In this document: positions 53,953-63,766 of the stretch, piece by piece
How the letters are laid out: every line of letters begins with the position of its first letter
Position numbering within the stretch: the first letter of the stretch is position 1
NCBI GenBank assembly: GCA_041686935.1
Contig: JAWLCW010000001.1
Coordinates: 434,001-498,000 of the forward strand
Direction of reading: 5' to 3'
Origin: Mariniphaga sp041686935
GTDB taxonomy: Bacteria > Bacteroidota > Bacteroidia > Bacteroidales > Prolixibacteraceae
Length of the DNA stretch: 64,000 bases
Made by a program: the position numbers and the translations under genes
Notes under the pieces: model-generated
Seen by the model: only the letters and a program-made list of their open reading frames with translations
What the model was told of the DNA's origin: nothing
The model's database searches: none

Positions 53953-56130
53953 ATGGCCAAAAAAAAGAAAAAAGAACGCAGGAAGCTGAAAAACTCAGTT
54001 ACCTTCAATAAGAAAAAACTAAAAAATGCCATTCTTTCGACATTGTACGAAGAGCAGGGAAAGATTGTCAACTATAAGCAAATTTCATCATGGCTTGGAG
54101 TGAAAGATTCTGAAGGCCGTCATTTGATAAATGTAGTTCTGGAAGAGCTTAAAGACGATGAATACCTTGAACAAGTTTCGCGTGGCCGGTACCGGCTGAA
54201 AGCCAAAACAGGCACCGTTTGCGGTGTGGTTGAACTACAGCGGCAGGGGTTTGCTTACGTGAACAGTGACGAGGTGGACCGTCCTGTTCTGGTTTCAGCA
54301 CACAACCTGAACAATGCCATGGATGGCGACAAAGTTCGGTTACATTTGTATGCCCGTCGCAAAAAACACGATCTGGAAGGCGAGGTGACTGAAATTGTGG
54401 AGCGGGCTAAAACCATTTTTGTGGGAACTGTACAGATGTCCCGCAATTTTGCTTTTCTGTTACCTGCGGGAAAGGTGGGTTTCGATATTTTTATTGCCAA
54501 AGAGAACCTGAACGGTGCCAAAGACGGGCAAAAAGCAATTGCCGAAATTATTGAATGGCCGCCCAAAGCCCGCAGTCCGTTTGGGAAAATTACAGAAGTG
54601 TTGGGCGATACCGGCGACAACGACGCCGAAATGCATGCTATTCTTGCTGAATTTGAACTTCCACACAAATTCCCTGAAAAAGTGGATAAAGTGGCAGAAA
54701 AAATTCCATTCGAAATTCAGGAAGAGGAATACAAAAAACGCCGCGATTTTAGGGATGTCACTACTTTTACCATTGACCCGGCAGATGCTAAAGACTTTGA
54801 CGATGCACTTTCTTTGCAAAAACTGGATAACGGGAACTGGGAAGTGGGTGTACATATTGCTGATGTGACACATTACGTTACACCCAATTCCATAATGGAA
54901 ACTGAAGCTCAAAACCGGGCCACTTCAGTTTATCTTGTTGATAGGGTTGTGCCCATGTTGCCCGAGCGTCTTTCCAACGGAGTATGTTCGCTTCGTCCGA
55001 AGGAAGATAAGCTTTGTTTTTCGGCCATTTTTGAATTAACTGATGAGGCCAAAGTGGTAAAACAGTGGTTTGGAAAAACGGTAATCCATTCCAACAAAAG
55101 GTTTGCCTACGAAGATGCACAGGAAATTATTGAAACCGGCAAAGGAGAACTTGCCGAAGAAATTCTAAAGCTGAACGATTTGGCCAAAAAACTTCGCAGT
55201 CAAAGGTTCAAAAACGGTTCGATTGCCTTCGAACGAGTGGAGATTAAATTCAATATTGATGAAGTCGGCAAACCGCTTTCAGTTTACTTTAAAGAAGCAA
55301 AGGAAGCCAATCAACTCATTGAGGAATTTATGTTGCTGGCCAATAAAAAAGTGGCTGAATTTGTTGGCAAACCAGCAAAACAGAAAAAACCGAAAACTTT
55401 TGTTTACCGTATTCACGACAAACCTGATCCCGATAAGTTGCAGTCGTTTAACACATTTATCAGCCGGTTTGGTTATGGCATTCAGCTTCAGTCGGTAAAA
55501 ACCATCTCCAGTTCCATCAATAACCTGCTCGACCACGTAAAAGGCAAAAAGGAGCAGAATGTAGTTGAAACGCTGGCTATCCGTACCATGGCCAAAGCCG
55601 AATATTCCACCCGGAATATCGGACATTACGGACTGGCATTCGACTATTACACCCATTTTACATCGCCCATTCGCCGTTACCCCGACATGATGGTACACCG
55701 TCTGCTGGAAAAATATTTGGAAGACGGGCGCTCAGCCAGCGAGCAAAAATATGAAGACTTGTGTCGCCATTCTTCCGACATGGAAACCCGTGCAGCCAAT
55801 GCCGAACGTGCTTCCATAAAATACAAACAGGTGGAATTTATGCAGGACCATGTGGGTGAAGTTTATCCGGGAGTGATTTCCGGTATAACCGACTGGGGAA
55901 TTTATGTAGAACTGGAAAACAAAATTGAAGGGATGATTCCCATCCGCGAACTGGACGACGATTTTTACATTTTCGATGAAAAAAATTATGCCCTCGTTGG
56001 AAGGCACAGTCATAAAAAGTACCAGTTGGGTGATGATATTACCGTGAAAATCTGGCGAACCAACCTTGAAAAAAAACAACTTGATTTCAGACTGGCAAAT
56101 AATAATGAAAAAGATGATTTCGAAAGTTAA
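53953..56130 (+). CDS. rnr: Ribonuclease R
   Basis: This 725-residue 3'-5' exoribonuclease degrades structured RNA. It has a Lys-rich N-terminus and a winged-helix domain (about 20-75), followed by cold-shock domains. The RNB catalytic domain starts near residue 272 with FTIDPADAKDFDDALS, carrying the metal-binding Asp cluster, followed by GVHIADVTHYV and HFTSPIRRYPDMMVH. A C-terminal S1 domain closes it (YPGVISGITDWGIYVEL). Length and order are normal for the family. Confidence 0.96.
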   Translation: MAKKKKKERRKLKNSVTFNKKKLKNAILSTLYEEQGKIVNYKQISSWLGVKDSEGRHLINVVLEELKDDEYLEQVSRGRYRLKAKTGTVCGVVELQRQGFAYVNSDEVDRPVLVSAHNLNNAMDGDKVRLHLYARRKKHDLEGEVTEIVERAKTIFVGTVQMSRNFAFLLPAGKVGFDIFIAKENLNGAKDGQKAIAEIIEWPPKARSPFGKITEVLGDTGDNDAEMHAILAEFELPHKFPEKVDKVAEKIPFEIQEEEYKKRRDFRDVTTFTIDPADAKDFDDALSLQKLDNGNWEVGVHIADVTHYVTPNSIMETEAQNRATSVYLVDRVVPMLPERLSNGVCSLRPKEDKLCFSAIFELTDEAKVVKQWFGKTVIHSNKRFAYEDAQEIIETGKGELAEEILKLNDLAKKLRSQRFKNGSIAFERVEIKFNIDEVGKPLSVYFKEAKEANQLIEEFMLLANKKVAEFVGKPAKQKKPKTFVYRIHDKPDPDKLQSFNTFISRFGYGIQLQSVKTISSSINNLLDHVKGKKEQNVVETLAIRTMAKAEYSTRNIGHYGLAFDYYTHFTSPIRRYPDMMVHRLLEKYLEDGRSASEQKYEDLCRHSSDMETRAANAERASIKYKQVEFMQDHVGEVYPGVISGITDWGIYVELENKIEGMIPIRELDDDFYIFDEKNYALVGRHSHKKYQLGDDITVKIWRTNLEKKQLDFRLANNNEKDDFES

Positions 56131-56202
56131 GTTGTATAATTTCAAGTTTTTACAAGGCCTCTAAGGTTCTCCGGCATTGATCGCCTTATTTAGTCGAAAA
56201 AT

Positions 56203-56250
56203 AAAAAAGTTTATTTGGTAAAATAAATATTTATATTTGTTTACTTTTTT
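56203..56250 (+). promoter_or_regulatory. Promoter with possible autoregulatory operator upstream of the TetR gene
   Basis: TATATTTG (56232-56239) fits the -7 box TAnnTTTG. The region is framed by AAAAAAGT (56203-56210) and its complement ACTTTTTT (56243-56250), an 8-bp inverted repeat around the promoter. Autoregulation by the TetR protein is plausible, but the region is very AT-rich, so chance is possible. Confidence 0.45.
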
Positions 56251-56273
56251 AAAGCATTAAAAGGGAATTAAAA

Positions 56274-56876
56274 ATGCAGACCAACATCGAGAACGGTACT
56301 AAAAGAGACCTTAACAGGGAGAACATCCTGAAAATTGCACGCGAAATATTCAGTAAATACGGCTACAAAAAAACCACGCTCGACGACATTGCCAATGCCG
56401 TGCGTAAAGGGAAAAGCTCGCTTTACTACTACTTTTCAAGTAAAGAGGATCTGTTTCAGGCTGTAATTATGAAAGAAGTGGAAATTTTGGCGCACGAACT
56501 GGAAATTGTTATTAACAGGAATACCGACCCGGTTGATAAACTGCGCGATTATATTCTAACCAAGCTGACCACCTTCCGCAACCTGGCCAATTTTTACCAT
56601 GCCATTGAAAATGATGTAACTGCTGTGGAGTTTATTGAGGAGGTGAAACGCCGTTACGAGCAGGATGAAATCCGAATGATTAAACGTATTCTTATTGAGG
56701 GAGTACGCAAAAATGAATTTGAGATTTATGATTTTAACCTGGCAGCCATTGGAATTACTACCGCCATTAAAGGGTTGGAAATGCCGCTTTCAGCAGGAAA
56801 TTATGGCACTGTAAACCTTGAACGCAGTGTGGATACCATCCTTAAAATTATTTGCTACGGAATAATGAAGCGGTAA
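56274..56876 (+). CDS. TetR-family transcriptional regulator
   Basis: This 200-residue protein has an N-terminal TetR helix-turn-helix (ILKIAREIFSKYGYKKTTLD, then KGKSSLYYYFSSKEDLF) and a helical C-terminal ligand-binding domain. It is a one-component repressor of unknown effector. No efflux or lipid gene follows; the downstream DNA is non-coding and decayed. A hairpin after the stop may end its transcript. Confidence 0.92.
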   Translation: MQTNIENGTKRDLNRENILKIAREIFSKYGYKKTTLDDIANAVRKGKSSLYYYFSSKEDLFQAVIMKEVEILAHELEIVINRNTDPVDKLRDYILTKLTTFRNLANFYHAIENDVTAVEFIEEVKRRYEQDEIRMIKRILIEGVRKNEFEIYDFNLAAIGITTAIKGLEMPLSAGNYGTVNLERSVDTILKIICYGIMKR

Positions 56877-56883
56877 AAAAGTA

Positions 56884-56909
56884 AAAGGCCGGTTCAACAA
56901 CCGACCTTT
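56884..56909. terminator. Hairpin after the TetR gene
   Basis: AAAGGCCGGTT pairs with AACCGACCTTT around CAAC, with one mismatch. No long T-run follows on the plus strand, so this is a weak terminator candidate. Confidence 0.5.
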
Positions 56910-57235
56910 CCTCTATCAACCTAAACCTAAACTAAACCAAAAACCAAACCTTTGTGTGAATTGGGTTAAGTATGTCATTAGAACGCAGTAGTTGAAAAAA
57001 GGTTTAAAAAAATACTGATTTTTTTTAAGCAATTTTTTGTTCTTCCTTTAACCAATTCATAAAGCTTTCATTATCAACACAGTAAAAGCTTGATCCTTTA
57101 TAGTTGTCAGTTCAGGAACCCGGAGCTCTGGATTTTTTATTCCCCCACTTGAATTCTGCTAAACCCGGACAACCTGAAAATCACAAAACTTTTTTCAAGT
57201 AAATAAATATAATTGGTTAGCGCGTCTCTGTGAAT
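56910..57235. other. Non-coding stretch with a short remnant frame
   Basis: No intact gene is visible. The first 60 bases contain a simple AC-rich run of CTAAACC-like units. On the minus strand, 57027-57104 reads YKGSSFYCVDNESFMNW and a few more residues to a stop; it looks like the C-terminal end of a lost protein, possibly linked to the decayed ATPase next door, but I cannot assign it. Confidence 0.5.
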
Positions 57236-57921
57236 TTACCGTGTGGAGGCCAGTTCCTGCAATGAAACCAATTGCCCGTTCTGGTATGCCAGCAATCGTA
57301 ACAACTGGTTCAGCATTTCCGGATATTTAATATTAGCCAGCGATAGAATATCCTGGCACAAATAAGAGCTACATAAATCATTCAGATATTTTCTTTATTG
57401 ATTGAAATTTTGCCAGGAAAATACTTCAGGGTACATTCCAAAAAGAATTAATTCCTCCAATCGCTGAGTCGTTTTAAAATCATTTAACCCTGAAAAATTT
57501 TGCCATTCCAAAATCGAAATTGGATAAAGATTATTGGCAATAATTCTTCCGGTTAGTGGTTCATTTACTCGATTTACCAAGTCGAGCGAAGATGAGCCGG
57601 TTACAACAATTTATAATTCAGGAAGACTGTCGTACAGAATTTTAAGTTTTATTCCAATATCCGGAATTCGCTGAGTTTCGTCAATAAAAAGTAAGTCATA
57701 GCCCTCGTTAGTCCTTTTAATTTTGAATAATCACTGGATGAAAGCACTTCGTTGTAAAGTTGTTCATCGGCATTTATTTTTAATACTTTCCCACGATAAC
57801 TACTGATAATAGAATTTATCAGTGTAGTTTTTCCTACCTGCCGTGTTCCGTAAAGCACAATTATTTTTCGTTTGCCGTGAAGCTGTTGTTTGATATTGTC
57901 TTCAATTGTTCTTTTTATCAT
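57236..57921 (-). pseudogene. Decayed AAA ATPase with DUF4143 (AAA_14 family)
   Basis: The N-terminal part is intact: MIKRTIEDNIKQQL and the Walker A motif LYGTRQVGKTTLINS. A frameshift near 57695 then moves to the frame carrying Walker B (YDLLFIDETQRI). Two in-frame TAA codons follow, one before VVTGSSSLDLV and one after FSWQNFNQ. The frame runs on as YLNDLCSSYLCQDILSLANI and MLNQLLRLLAYQNGQLVS, the start of DUF4143, and stops at 57236; the rest of DUF4143 is missing. At least three lesions plus truncation make it a true pseudogene. Intact relatives are predicted DNA-binding or toxin-like ATPases of uncertain role. Confidence 0.88.
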
Positions 57922-57933
57922 TACTTTTTTTTT

Positions 57934-58017
57934 CAAAGTCAATGACTTTGGAAACAATACCGTAGGAATTCAAGCGAAATTCTACGATTGACCGTAGGAA
58001 TTAGCGCTATTTCCTGC
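57934..58017. repeat. Three consecutive short palindromes
   Basis: CAAAGTC-AAT-GACTTTG (57934-57950) is a perfect palindrome. Two related units follow at a 32-bp period: GTAGGAATT...AATTCTAC (57962-57985) and GTAGGAATT-AGCGCT-ATTTCCTGC (57994-58017). They lie between the ATPase pseudogene and the stop of the GH13 gene, so they may also end the maltose transcript. Confidence 0.75.
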
Positions 58018-58046
58018 AGTCAACCAAAGAAATTATCGGTTTTAAT

Positions 58047-59891
58047 CTATTTCAATTCAATTATCATCGCCGCCTTTTCCGGAATTTTTAGTTCCGAAAG
58101 GTTTGAAATAGTGGTTCCGGAAATAACCTCCCTGCCGGAAGAATAGCCTTTCAAAATTTCGCCAAAACGTTCGGTTGAAAGCGTTTTTTCTGCGTTGTTT
58201 TTATTCAGAACAACCATCACCGCTTCATCTTCATTGTAGCGGAAGTATGTGTAAATGCCATCTTCGGGCACAAAGTGCATCAGTTTGCCGTGGTGGATTA
58301 CTTTCTTGTTTTTGCGCCAGTTTTGAATCGTTGAAAGGTATTGCTGCATATCTTTCTGCGCGGCAGTCAGGCCTTCTCCGGTAAATGCATTTACCTCATG
58401 GTCGGCCCAGCCGCCGGGAAACTCTGCACGAATGTCGCCGTGGTGGTCGCCGGGATGTGTCATCAAAACTTCGGTGCCGTAATAAAACTGCGGAATTCCG
58501 CGCATGGTCAGAAAATACGCCATCGCCATTTTCAGCAGGTCAACATCTTCGCCCAGTTGCATATACATACGCGACATGTCGTGGTTGTCGGGGAAAATCA
58601 CCAGGTTCCACGGGTCGGCATACAAAAAATCGTTGGCCAGACTTTCATACATGGTCACAAGTCCCGAGCCCCAGGTTTCTTCTTCGCGAAGTCCGCGGCT
58701 TACGGCATCCTGCAACGGAAAATCCATCAGGCTGGGCAGGGAACAGTGGTATCCGTCGATGTTGTTTTTCCCTTTCTGCCAGTAGGAAACAATGGCCGGG
58801 TTCAGGCTCCACTCTTCGCCCACAATGTTGAATTTGGGGTATTCTTCCAGTACTTTTTCGGTCCAAACAGCCATCATATCTTTATCGGGATATGGCCAGG
58901 TATCCTGCCGGATGCCTTCCAGTCCGGCATACTCAATCCACCAGATGCTGTTCTGAATGAGGTAGGTAGCCATAAACGGGTTTTTCTGGTTCAGGTCGGG
59001 CATGGTGGGCACAAACCAGCCGTCAGCCATAGCGCTGCGGTCGGCTTCCGAAGCGTGTGGATCCTGGTTTACCGTGCGCCGGTGCGATGTAATTTTATAT
59101 TCGGGAAAGTGGTTTATCCAGTCGGGCATTGGCAAATCGTCCATCCACCAGTGTTCCGAACCGCAATGGTTGAAAATCATATCCATAATCAGTTTCATGC
59201 CTCGTTTGTCCAGCTCTTCGTTCAGTTCCAGGTACTCTTCGTTGGAACCATAGCGTGGGTCAACACGGTAAAAATCGGTTGTGGAATAGCCATGATACGA
59301 AACCTGTGTCATGCTGTTTTCCAGCACCGGATTGAGCCACACGGCCGTGAAGCCCAAATCCTGCAAATAGTCCAGCGAATTGATAATGCCGCGGATATCG
59401 CCGCCATGCCTTCCGTCGCGGTCGTTGCGGTTGGGTTTTTCTTTCATCCCTTCCACCCAGTCGTTGTCCGGGTTTCCGTTTACAAACCGGTCGGGTGTAA
59501 TCAGGTAAATCACATCCGATGTGTTAAATCCCATTCTTTCAGCCGAGCCTGTTTCACGGGCTTTCAACTCGTAAGAATAACTTTCAACGTTTTTGCCGTC
59601 TTTTTTAAACTGAATATCGAAACTGCCCGGTTTTACATTTTTATCCAGTTTTAAATCGATAAACAGATAGTTGGGATTTTCTACTTTTGAAACCGAATAC
59701 AAGGTAACGCCGGGATATTCCAGTGAAACTTCTGTGGTTGCGATGCTTTCGCCGTAAACCATCAGTTGCAGATCGGGCGATTTCATGCCGGCCCACCAGA
59801 ACATGGGTTCCACGCGCTGCAAATCAATGGTTGCTGAAAATACATTTAGGGTGATGAGGATGATGAATGTTGATATGAGTACTTTTTTCAT
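58047..59891 (-). CDS. SusA-like GH13 alpha-glucanase (neopullulanase/cyclomaltodextrinase type)
   Basis: This 614-residue enzyme has a signal peptide without lipobox (VLISTFIILITLNVFSA), so it is probably periplasmic. An N-terminal beta domain (about 20-112) resembles the cyclomaltodextrinase N-domain. The GH13 barrel carries nucleophile Asp330 (GIRQDTW), acid/base Glu359 (IVGEEW) and Asp438 (FPDNHD). It hydrolyses maltodextrins in the periplasm, feeding the transporter and phosphorylase encoded just upstream. It is the last gene of the operon, 6 bp after GH65. Confidence 0.92.
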   Translation of the reverse strand: MKKVLISTFIILITLNVFSATIDLQRVEPMFWWAGMKSPDLQLMVYGESIATTEVSLEYPGVTLYSVSKVENPNYLFIDLKLDKNVKPGSFDIQFKKDGKNVESYSYELKARETGSAERMGFNTSDVIYLITPDRFVNGNPDNDWVEGMKEKPNRNDRDGRHGGDIRGIINSLDYLQDLGFTAVWLNPVLENSMTQVSYHGYSTTDFYRVDPRYGSNEEYLELNEELDKRGMKLIMDMIFNHCGSEHWWMDDLPMPDWINHFPEYKITSHRRTVNQDPHASEADRSAMADGWFVPTMPDLNQKNPFMATYLIQNSIWWIEYAGLEGIRQDTWPYPDKDMMAVWTEKVLEEYPKFNIVGEEWSLNPAIVSYWQKGKNNIDGYHCSLPSLMDFPLQDAVSRGLREEETWGSGLVTMYESLANDFLYADPWNLVIFPDNHDMSRMYMQLGEDVDLLKMAMAYFLTMRGIPQFYYGTEVLMTHPGDHHGDIRAEFPGGWADHEVNAFTGEGLTAAQKDMQQYLSTIQNWRKNKKVIHHGKLMHFVPEDGIYTYFRYNEDEAVMVVLNKNNAEKTLSTERFGEILKGYSSGREVISGTTISNLSELKIPEKAAMIIELK

Positions 59892-59897
59892 TTCTAT

Positions 59898-62204
59898 TTA
59901 TTTGAATTCATTTTTACTGTTTCCGTTTATTGTGACTTGCTTGTTCCAAACTTCCACCTGCGCCGGTGTTTCCGAATGATTGACAACGGTGAAAAGTCCT
60001 TTATTCATGGTCACCTCCAGGTGAGCGCCCCGAAAATTGATACGGAACGACCAGCTTTTCCATTTTTTTGGAAGGAATGGATGGAAAGTGAGCCGTCCGT
60101 TTTTCACGCGAACGCCTCCAAAGCCCATTACAAAAGCCATCCAGGTGCCGCCCATGCTGGTAATGTGCAGGCCGTCATCGGTGTCATTGTTGTAGTCGTC
60201 CAAATCGAGCCGGGCCGTACGCAGGTACATTTCGTACGATTTTTCCTCGTAACCGATTTTGGCGGCCAGAATGGAGTGCACACACGGCGAAAGCGACGAT
60301 TCATGCACAGTTAGAGGCTCGTAAAAATCGAAATGACGTTTTAAGTCTTCTGCCGAAAAATCGTTTTCGAACCAGAACAAACTTTGCAGCGTATCGGCCT
60401 GCTTAATGTAGCACGAACGCAGAATGCGGTCCCACGACCATTTCTGGTTGATGGGCAGGTTTTCTTTCGAAAGCTTTGAAACCGGAATCAACTCTTTGTC
60501 TTTAAATCCGTCGTTTTGCATGAATAGCCGGTTTTCCTCATCATAGGGGAAATACATTTTATCAATGATTTCCTGCCAGCGGGCGGTTTCCGAAAGCTCG
60601 TTGAATTTCCATTTTTTCAGCAGTTCATCGAACAGAAACGGGAATTCCTTTTTCAGAAAATCGATAACTTCCAGCGTGTATTTCAGCGTCCACACCGCCA
60701 TATAATTGGTGTGGAAGTTGTTATTCACGTTGTTTTCATATTCGTTGGGGCCGGTTACGCCCAGCATCACAAACTTTTGCTTCTCATCCGACCAGTTAAC
60801 CCGTTGGTTCCAAAACCGGCTGATGGCCAGCAACACTTCAAAGCCGTAAGGCGCCAGGTATTCCTTGTCGCCGGTATAGTTTACGTAATTGTATATGGCG
60901 TAAGCGATGGCGCCGTTCCGATGAATTTCTTCAAACGTAATTTCCCATTCGTTGTGGCACTCTTCGCCGTTTATGGTTACCATGGGATACAAAGCCGCAT
61001 TGCTGTTGAATCCCAGTTTTCGCGCATTTTCTATGGCTTTTTGCAGGTGTTTGTGGCGGTAGGTCAGCAAGTTGCGCGAAACTTCAACCGGTGCTGTACT
61101 TAGATAAAATGGAAGACAATAAGCTTCAGTGTCCCAATAGGTTACGCCGCCGTATTTTTCGCCGGTAAATCCTTTGGGGCCGATGTTCAGGCGTTCGTCT
61201 TCGCCGGTGTAGGTTTGGTTCAACTGAAAAATATTGAACCGGATGCCTTGCTGCGCAGCTACGTCGTCTTCAATTTTAATGTCGCTGGTTTCCCATTTTT
61301 TCAGCCATTTGTTTTTGTGATTTTCGAACAGGGAATCGAATCCGGCTTTTTGTGCCCGGGCAATAGCGGATTTGGCTTTTTTCAACAAACCGGATTTTTT
61401 GTAGCTCATTGACGAAACTGTTGCTGCCAGTTTTTCAATACAAATTTCGTCGCCTTTTTCGATATTAATTATTTGTGTGGCTCCAACGTATTTTTCATTT
61501 TCAGTGTTGGAAATTTCAGCAGAAACCGGCAGGTTGTTTTTCAGGATTTGAAACCACATTCCGGTGGTAGTCTGAAATTTTGTCTTCAACGTTTCCAGCG
61601 TCAGGTATCCCTCATTGTTGCTGATTTCCTTTTGAATTTCAACCCAGAATTTTTCATCGTAGTTGGCGTCTTCGTTTTTCACATCGCCGTCGAGGTAAGG
61701 CGAAACGGTAATTTCACCGGAAAAGTTCATTGCTTTTACCGAATACCGGATGGCGCCCAGTTCCGAATCGTCGATACTGACAAAGCGCTGAGAAGTTACT
61801 GCAACCCGGTTTCCATTGGGCAGCTCTGCTTCAAAACTGCGTGAAAGCAGTCCGTGTTGCATCTGGAGTTCCCGGCGGAAGCCAAGAATTTTTGCTTTGG
61901 CCAGGTCCAGTTCCTGCCCGTTCACCCAAATGTTAATGCCAATCCAGTTGGTGGAGTTTATAATTTTGGCAAAGTATTCCGGATAACCGTTTTTCCACCA
62001 TCCCACGCGGGTTTTGTCGGGATAATAAATGCCGGCAATGTAAGAGCCCTGAAGTGAATCGCCCGAGTACTTTTCCTCGAAACTGGCCCGCTGGCCCATT
62101 CGTCCGTTTCCAATGCTGAAAATGCTTTCGGAAATGCGGTTATATTCCGGGCGAAACCCTTCTTCTATGATTTTCCATTCGTTACGAATGATGTATTTCT
62201 TCAT
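59898..62204 (-). CDS. GH65 maltose phosphorylase-like enzyme
   Basis: This 768-residue cytosolic protein has no signal peptide and belongs to GH65. Landmarks are TYWDTEAYCLPFYL, ECHNEWEITFEEIHRNGAIA and the general-acid motif TGPNEYENNV with Glu488, equivalent to Glu487 of Lactobacillus brevis maltose phosphorylase. The reaction is phosphorolysis of maltose to beta-glucose-1-phosphate and glucose. A beta-phosphoglucomutase gene, usually adjacent, is not in the window. Other alpha-linked disaccharides cannot be excluded. Confidence 0.92.
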   Translation of the reverse strand: MKKYIIRNEWKIIEEGFRPEYNRISESIFSIGNGRMGQRASFEEKYSGDSLQGSYIAGIYYPDKTRVGWWKNGYPEYFAKIINSTNWIGINIWVNGQELDLAKAKILGFRRELQMQHGLLSRSFEAELPNGNRVAVTSQRFVSIDDSELGAIRYSVKAMNFSGEITVSPYLDGDVKNEDANYDEKFWVEIQKEISNNEGYLTLETLKTKFQTTTGMWFQILKNNLPVSAEISNTENEKYVGATQIINIEKGDEICIEKLAATVSSMSYKKSGLLKKAKSAIARAQKAGFDSLFENHKNKWLKKWETSDIKIEDDVAAQQGIRFNIFQLNQTYTGEDERLNIGPKGFTGEKYGGVTYWDTEAYCLPFYLSTAPVEVSRNLLTYRHKHLQKAIENARKLGFNSNAALYPMVTINGEECHNEWEITFEEIHRNGAIAYAIYNYVNYTGDKEYLAPYGFEVLLAISRFWNQRVNWSDEKQKFVMLGVTGPNEYENNVNNNFHTNYMAVWTLKYTLEVIDFLKKEFPFLFDELLKKWKFNELSETARWQEIIDKMYFPYDEENRLFMQNDGFKDKELIPVSKLSKENLPINQKWSWDRILRSCYIKQADTLQSLFWFENDFSAEDLKRHFDFYEPLTVHESSLSPCVHSILAAKIGYEEKSYEMYLRTARLDLDDYNNDTDDGLHITSMGGTWMAFVMGFGGVRVKNGRLTFHPFLPKKWKSWSFRINFRGAHLEVTMNKGLFTVVNHSETPAQVEVWNKQVTINGNSKNEFK

Positions 62205-62226
62205 TTCTTGTACGGTTTAAATGCGG

Positions 62227-63741
62227 TTATTTTTCACCTGCTGCCACATCTTTTACAAACAGCACTGAAACTGCTGCGAGCAAAAGCGATCCTCCACCGA
62301 AAACCAGTGCCAGAATAGCCTTCCCTCCAAAAACAGTTTGTACCAGGAACCCCAGAATGGTAGCTGCCAGAATTTGCGGAATGACAATAAAAAAGTTGAA
62401 AATGCCCATGTAAATGCCCATTTTATGCGAAGGAAGCGAGCCGGTGAGAATGGCGTATGGCATAGATAAAATACTGGCCCAGGCAATACCGATTCCAATC
62501 ATGGGCAGAATGAGCATATTCGGATTTCCAATAAGGTAAACCGATGCCATTCCCACGGCGCCAAACGTCAGGCATATTGCATGAGTCATTCTGCGGCTGG
62601 TGTATTTGGCCAGCACCGGCAGCGAAAAGGCCACCAGGGCAGCCATTCCGTTGTAAACGGCAAACAACACATTTACCCAGTCGGCGCCGGTGTTGTATTC
62701 CAGGGAAGTTGTGTCGGTGGTTAAATAAATGTGACTGGTAACGCCGGCTGTGGTGTAAATCCACAAGGCAAACAAACCCATCCACGAAAAAAACTGAACT
62801 ACAGCCAGTTGTTTCATGGTGGCGGGCATTCGGATGAGGTCGGAAAAAATTTCCACCAGCGCATTTTTTTCCCGGTTTTTCGATTTCAGGGCATAAACCA
62901 GCAGCATCAGAAAAAAGAAGGCAATAAGCAGACCGCCCAAAATGTAGAGTTCGTTTTTCAGTTCAAACCAACGGGTTAAAACAACCACAATCAGTCCGGT
63001 TATTCCAAAGATACTGCCCAGCGAAGTAAATTTCTGCCGGGGAACCGGGTCTTCCCTGTAATCTCTGGCCACCTTGTTGGTTTCCCTTTCTGTTTTTTCG
63101 TATTCCCGCATTTTTTCGGGCGGATATTCTTTGGTGGAAAGAATGGTCCATAATATGGCAAGAAAAAATGCCAGTGCACCAATGTAGAACGACCACCGCA
63201 CGGAAGGTGGAATGACACCCTCCGGGGCTGTGTTGGGGACATTCAGCCAGTTGGTCATTACATAAGGCAGCATGGAGCCCACAACTGCGCCGGTACCGAT
63301 GAAAAAACTTTGCATGGCAAAACCGCGGGTGCGCTGTTCGTTGGGCAGCATGTCGCCCACAAAGGCGCGAAATGGCTCCATGGACACATTGAGAGAGGCA
63401 TCCATCACCCAAAGCATTCCGGCGGCCACCCATAATGCAGGCGAATTGGGCATCATAATAAGCGCAATCGAAGCAAAAATGGCCCCGAAGAGAAAGTAGG
63501 GACGACGGCGCCCCAGCCGGTTCCAGGTTTTGTCGCTCATGTGCCCGATGATTGGCTGCACCACCAGACCGGTTACCGGAGCGGCAATCCACAATATGGG
63601 AATGTTTTCCACCTCGGCGCCCAGGGTTTCAAAAATGCGGCTGACATTGGCATTTTGCAGGGCAAATCCAAACTGGATGCCCAGAAAACCGAAACTCATG
63701 TTCCAGATTTGCCAAAAGCTAAGAGCAGGTTTCTTACTCAT
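62227..63741 (-). CDS. MFS maltose/oligosaccharide transporter (SLC45/MalT-like)
   Basis: This 504-residue protein has about twelve hydrophobic helices. It begins LSFWQIWNMSFGFLGIQFGFALQ, then PIIGHMSDKTWNRLGRRRP, a pattern shared with the maltose transporters of Bacteroidota mal operons and eukaryotic SLC45 carriers. It should import maltose or maltodextrins for the cytosolic GH65 enzyme. It is the first gene of the leftward operon. Confidence 0.9.
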   Translation of the reverse strand: MSKKPALSFWQIWNMSFGFLGIQFGFALQNANVSRIFETLGAEVENIPILWIAAPVTGLVVQPIIGHMSDKTWNRLGRRRPYFLFGAIFASIALIMMPNSPALWVAAGMLWVMDASLNVSMEPFRAFVGDMLPNEQRTRGFAMQSFFIGTGAVVGSMLPYVMTNWLNVPNTAPEGVIPPSVRWSFYIGALAFFLAILWTILSTKEYPPEKMREYEKTERETNKVARDYREDPVPRQKFTSLGSIFGITGLIVVVLTRWFELKNELYILGGLLIAFFFLMLLVYALKSKNREKNALVEIFSDLIRMPATMKQLAVVQFFSWMGLFALWIYTTAGVTSHIYLTTDTTSLEYNTGADWVNVLFAVYNGMAALVAFSLPVLAKYTSRRMTHAICLTFGAVGMASVYLIGNPNMLILPMIGIGIAWASILSMPYAILTGSLPSHKMGIYMGIFNFFIVIPQILAATILGFLVQTVFGGKAILALVFGGGSLLLAAVSVLFVKDVAAGEK

Positions 63742-63766
63742 AACAACAATTTTATGTTATAACTGA

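Noticed and set aside
56925..56970. Telomere-like CTAAACC repeats
   Set aside because: Only a few imperfect units in a non-coding stretch; simple low-complexity sequence rather than a structural element.
57934..58017. A short CRISPR array
   Set aside because: The units are palindromes at a 32-bp period with almost no spacer, and no cas genes are present.
58341..59654. A 437-residue plus-strand frame opposite the GH13 gene
   Set aside because: It is antisense to a clear enzyme gene, has no recognisable domain and no start context; it reflects the codon bias of the opposite strand.
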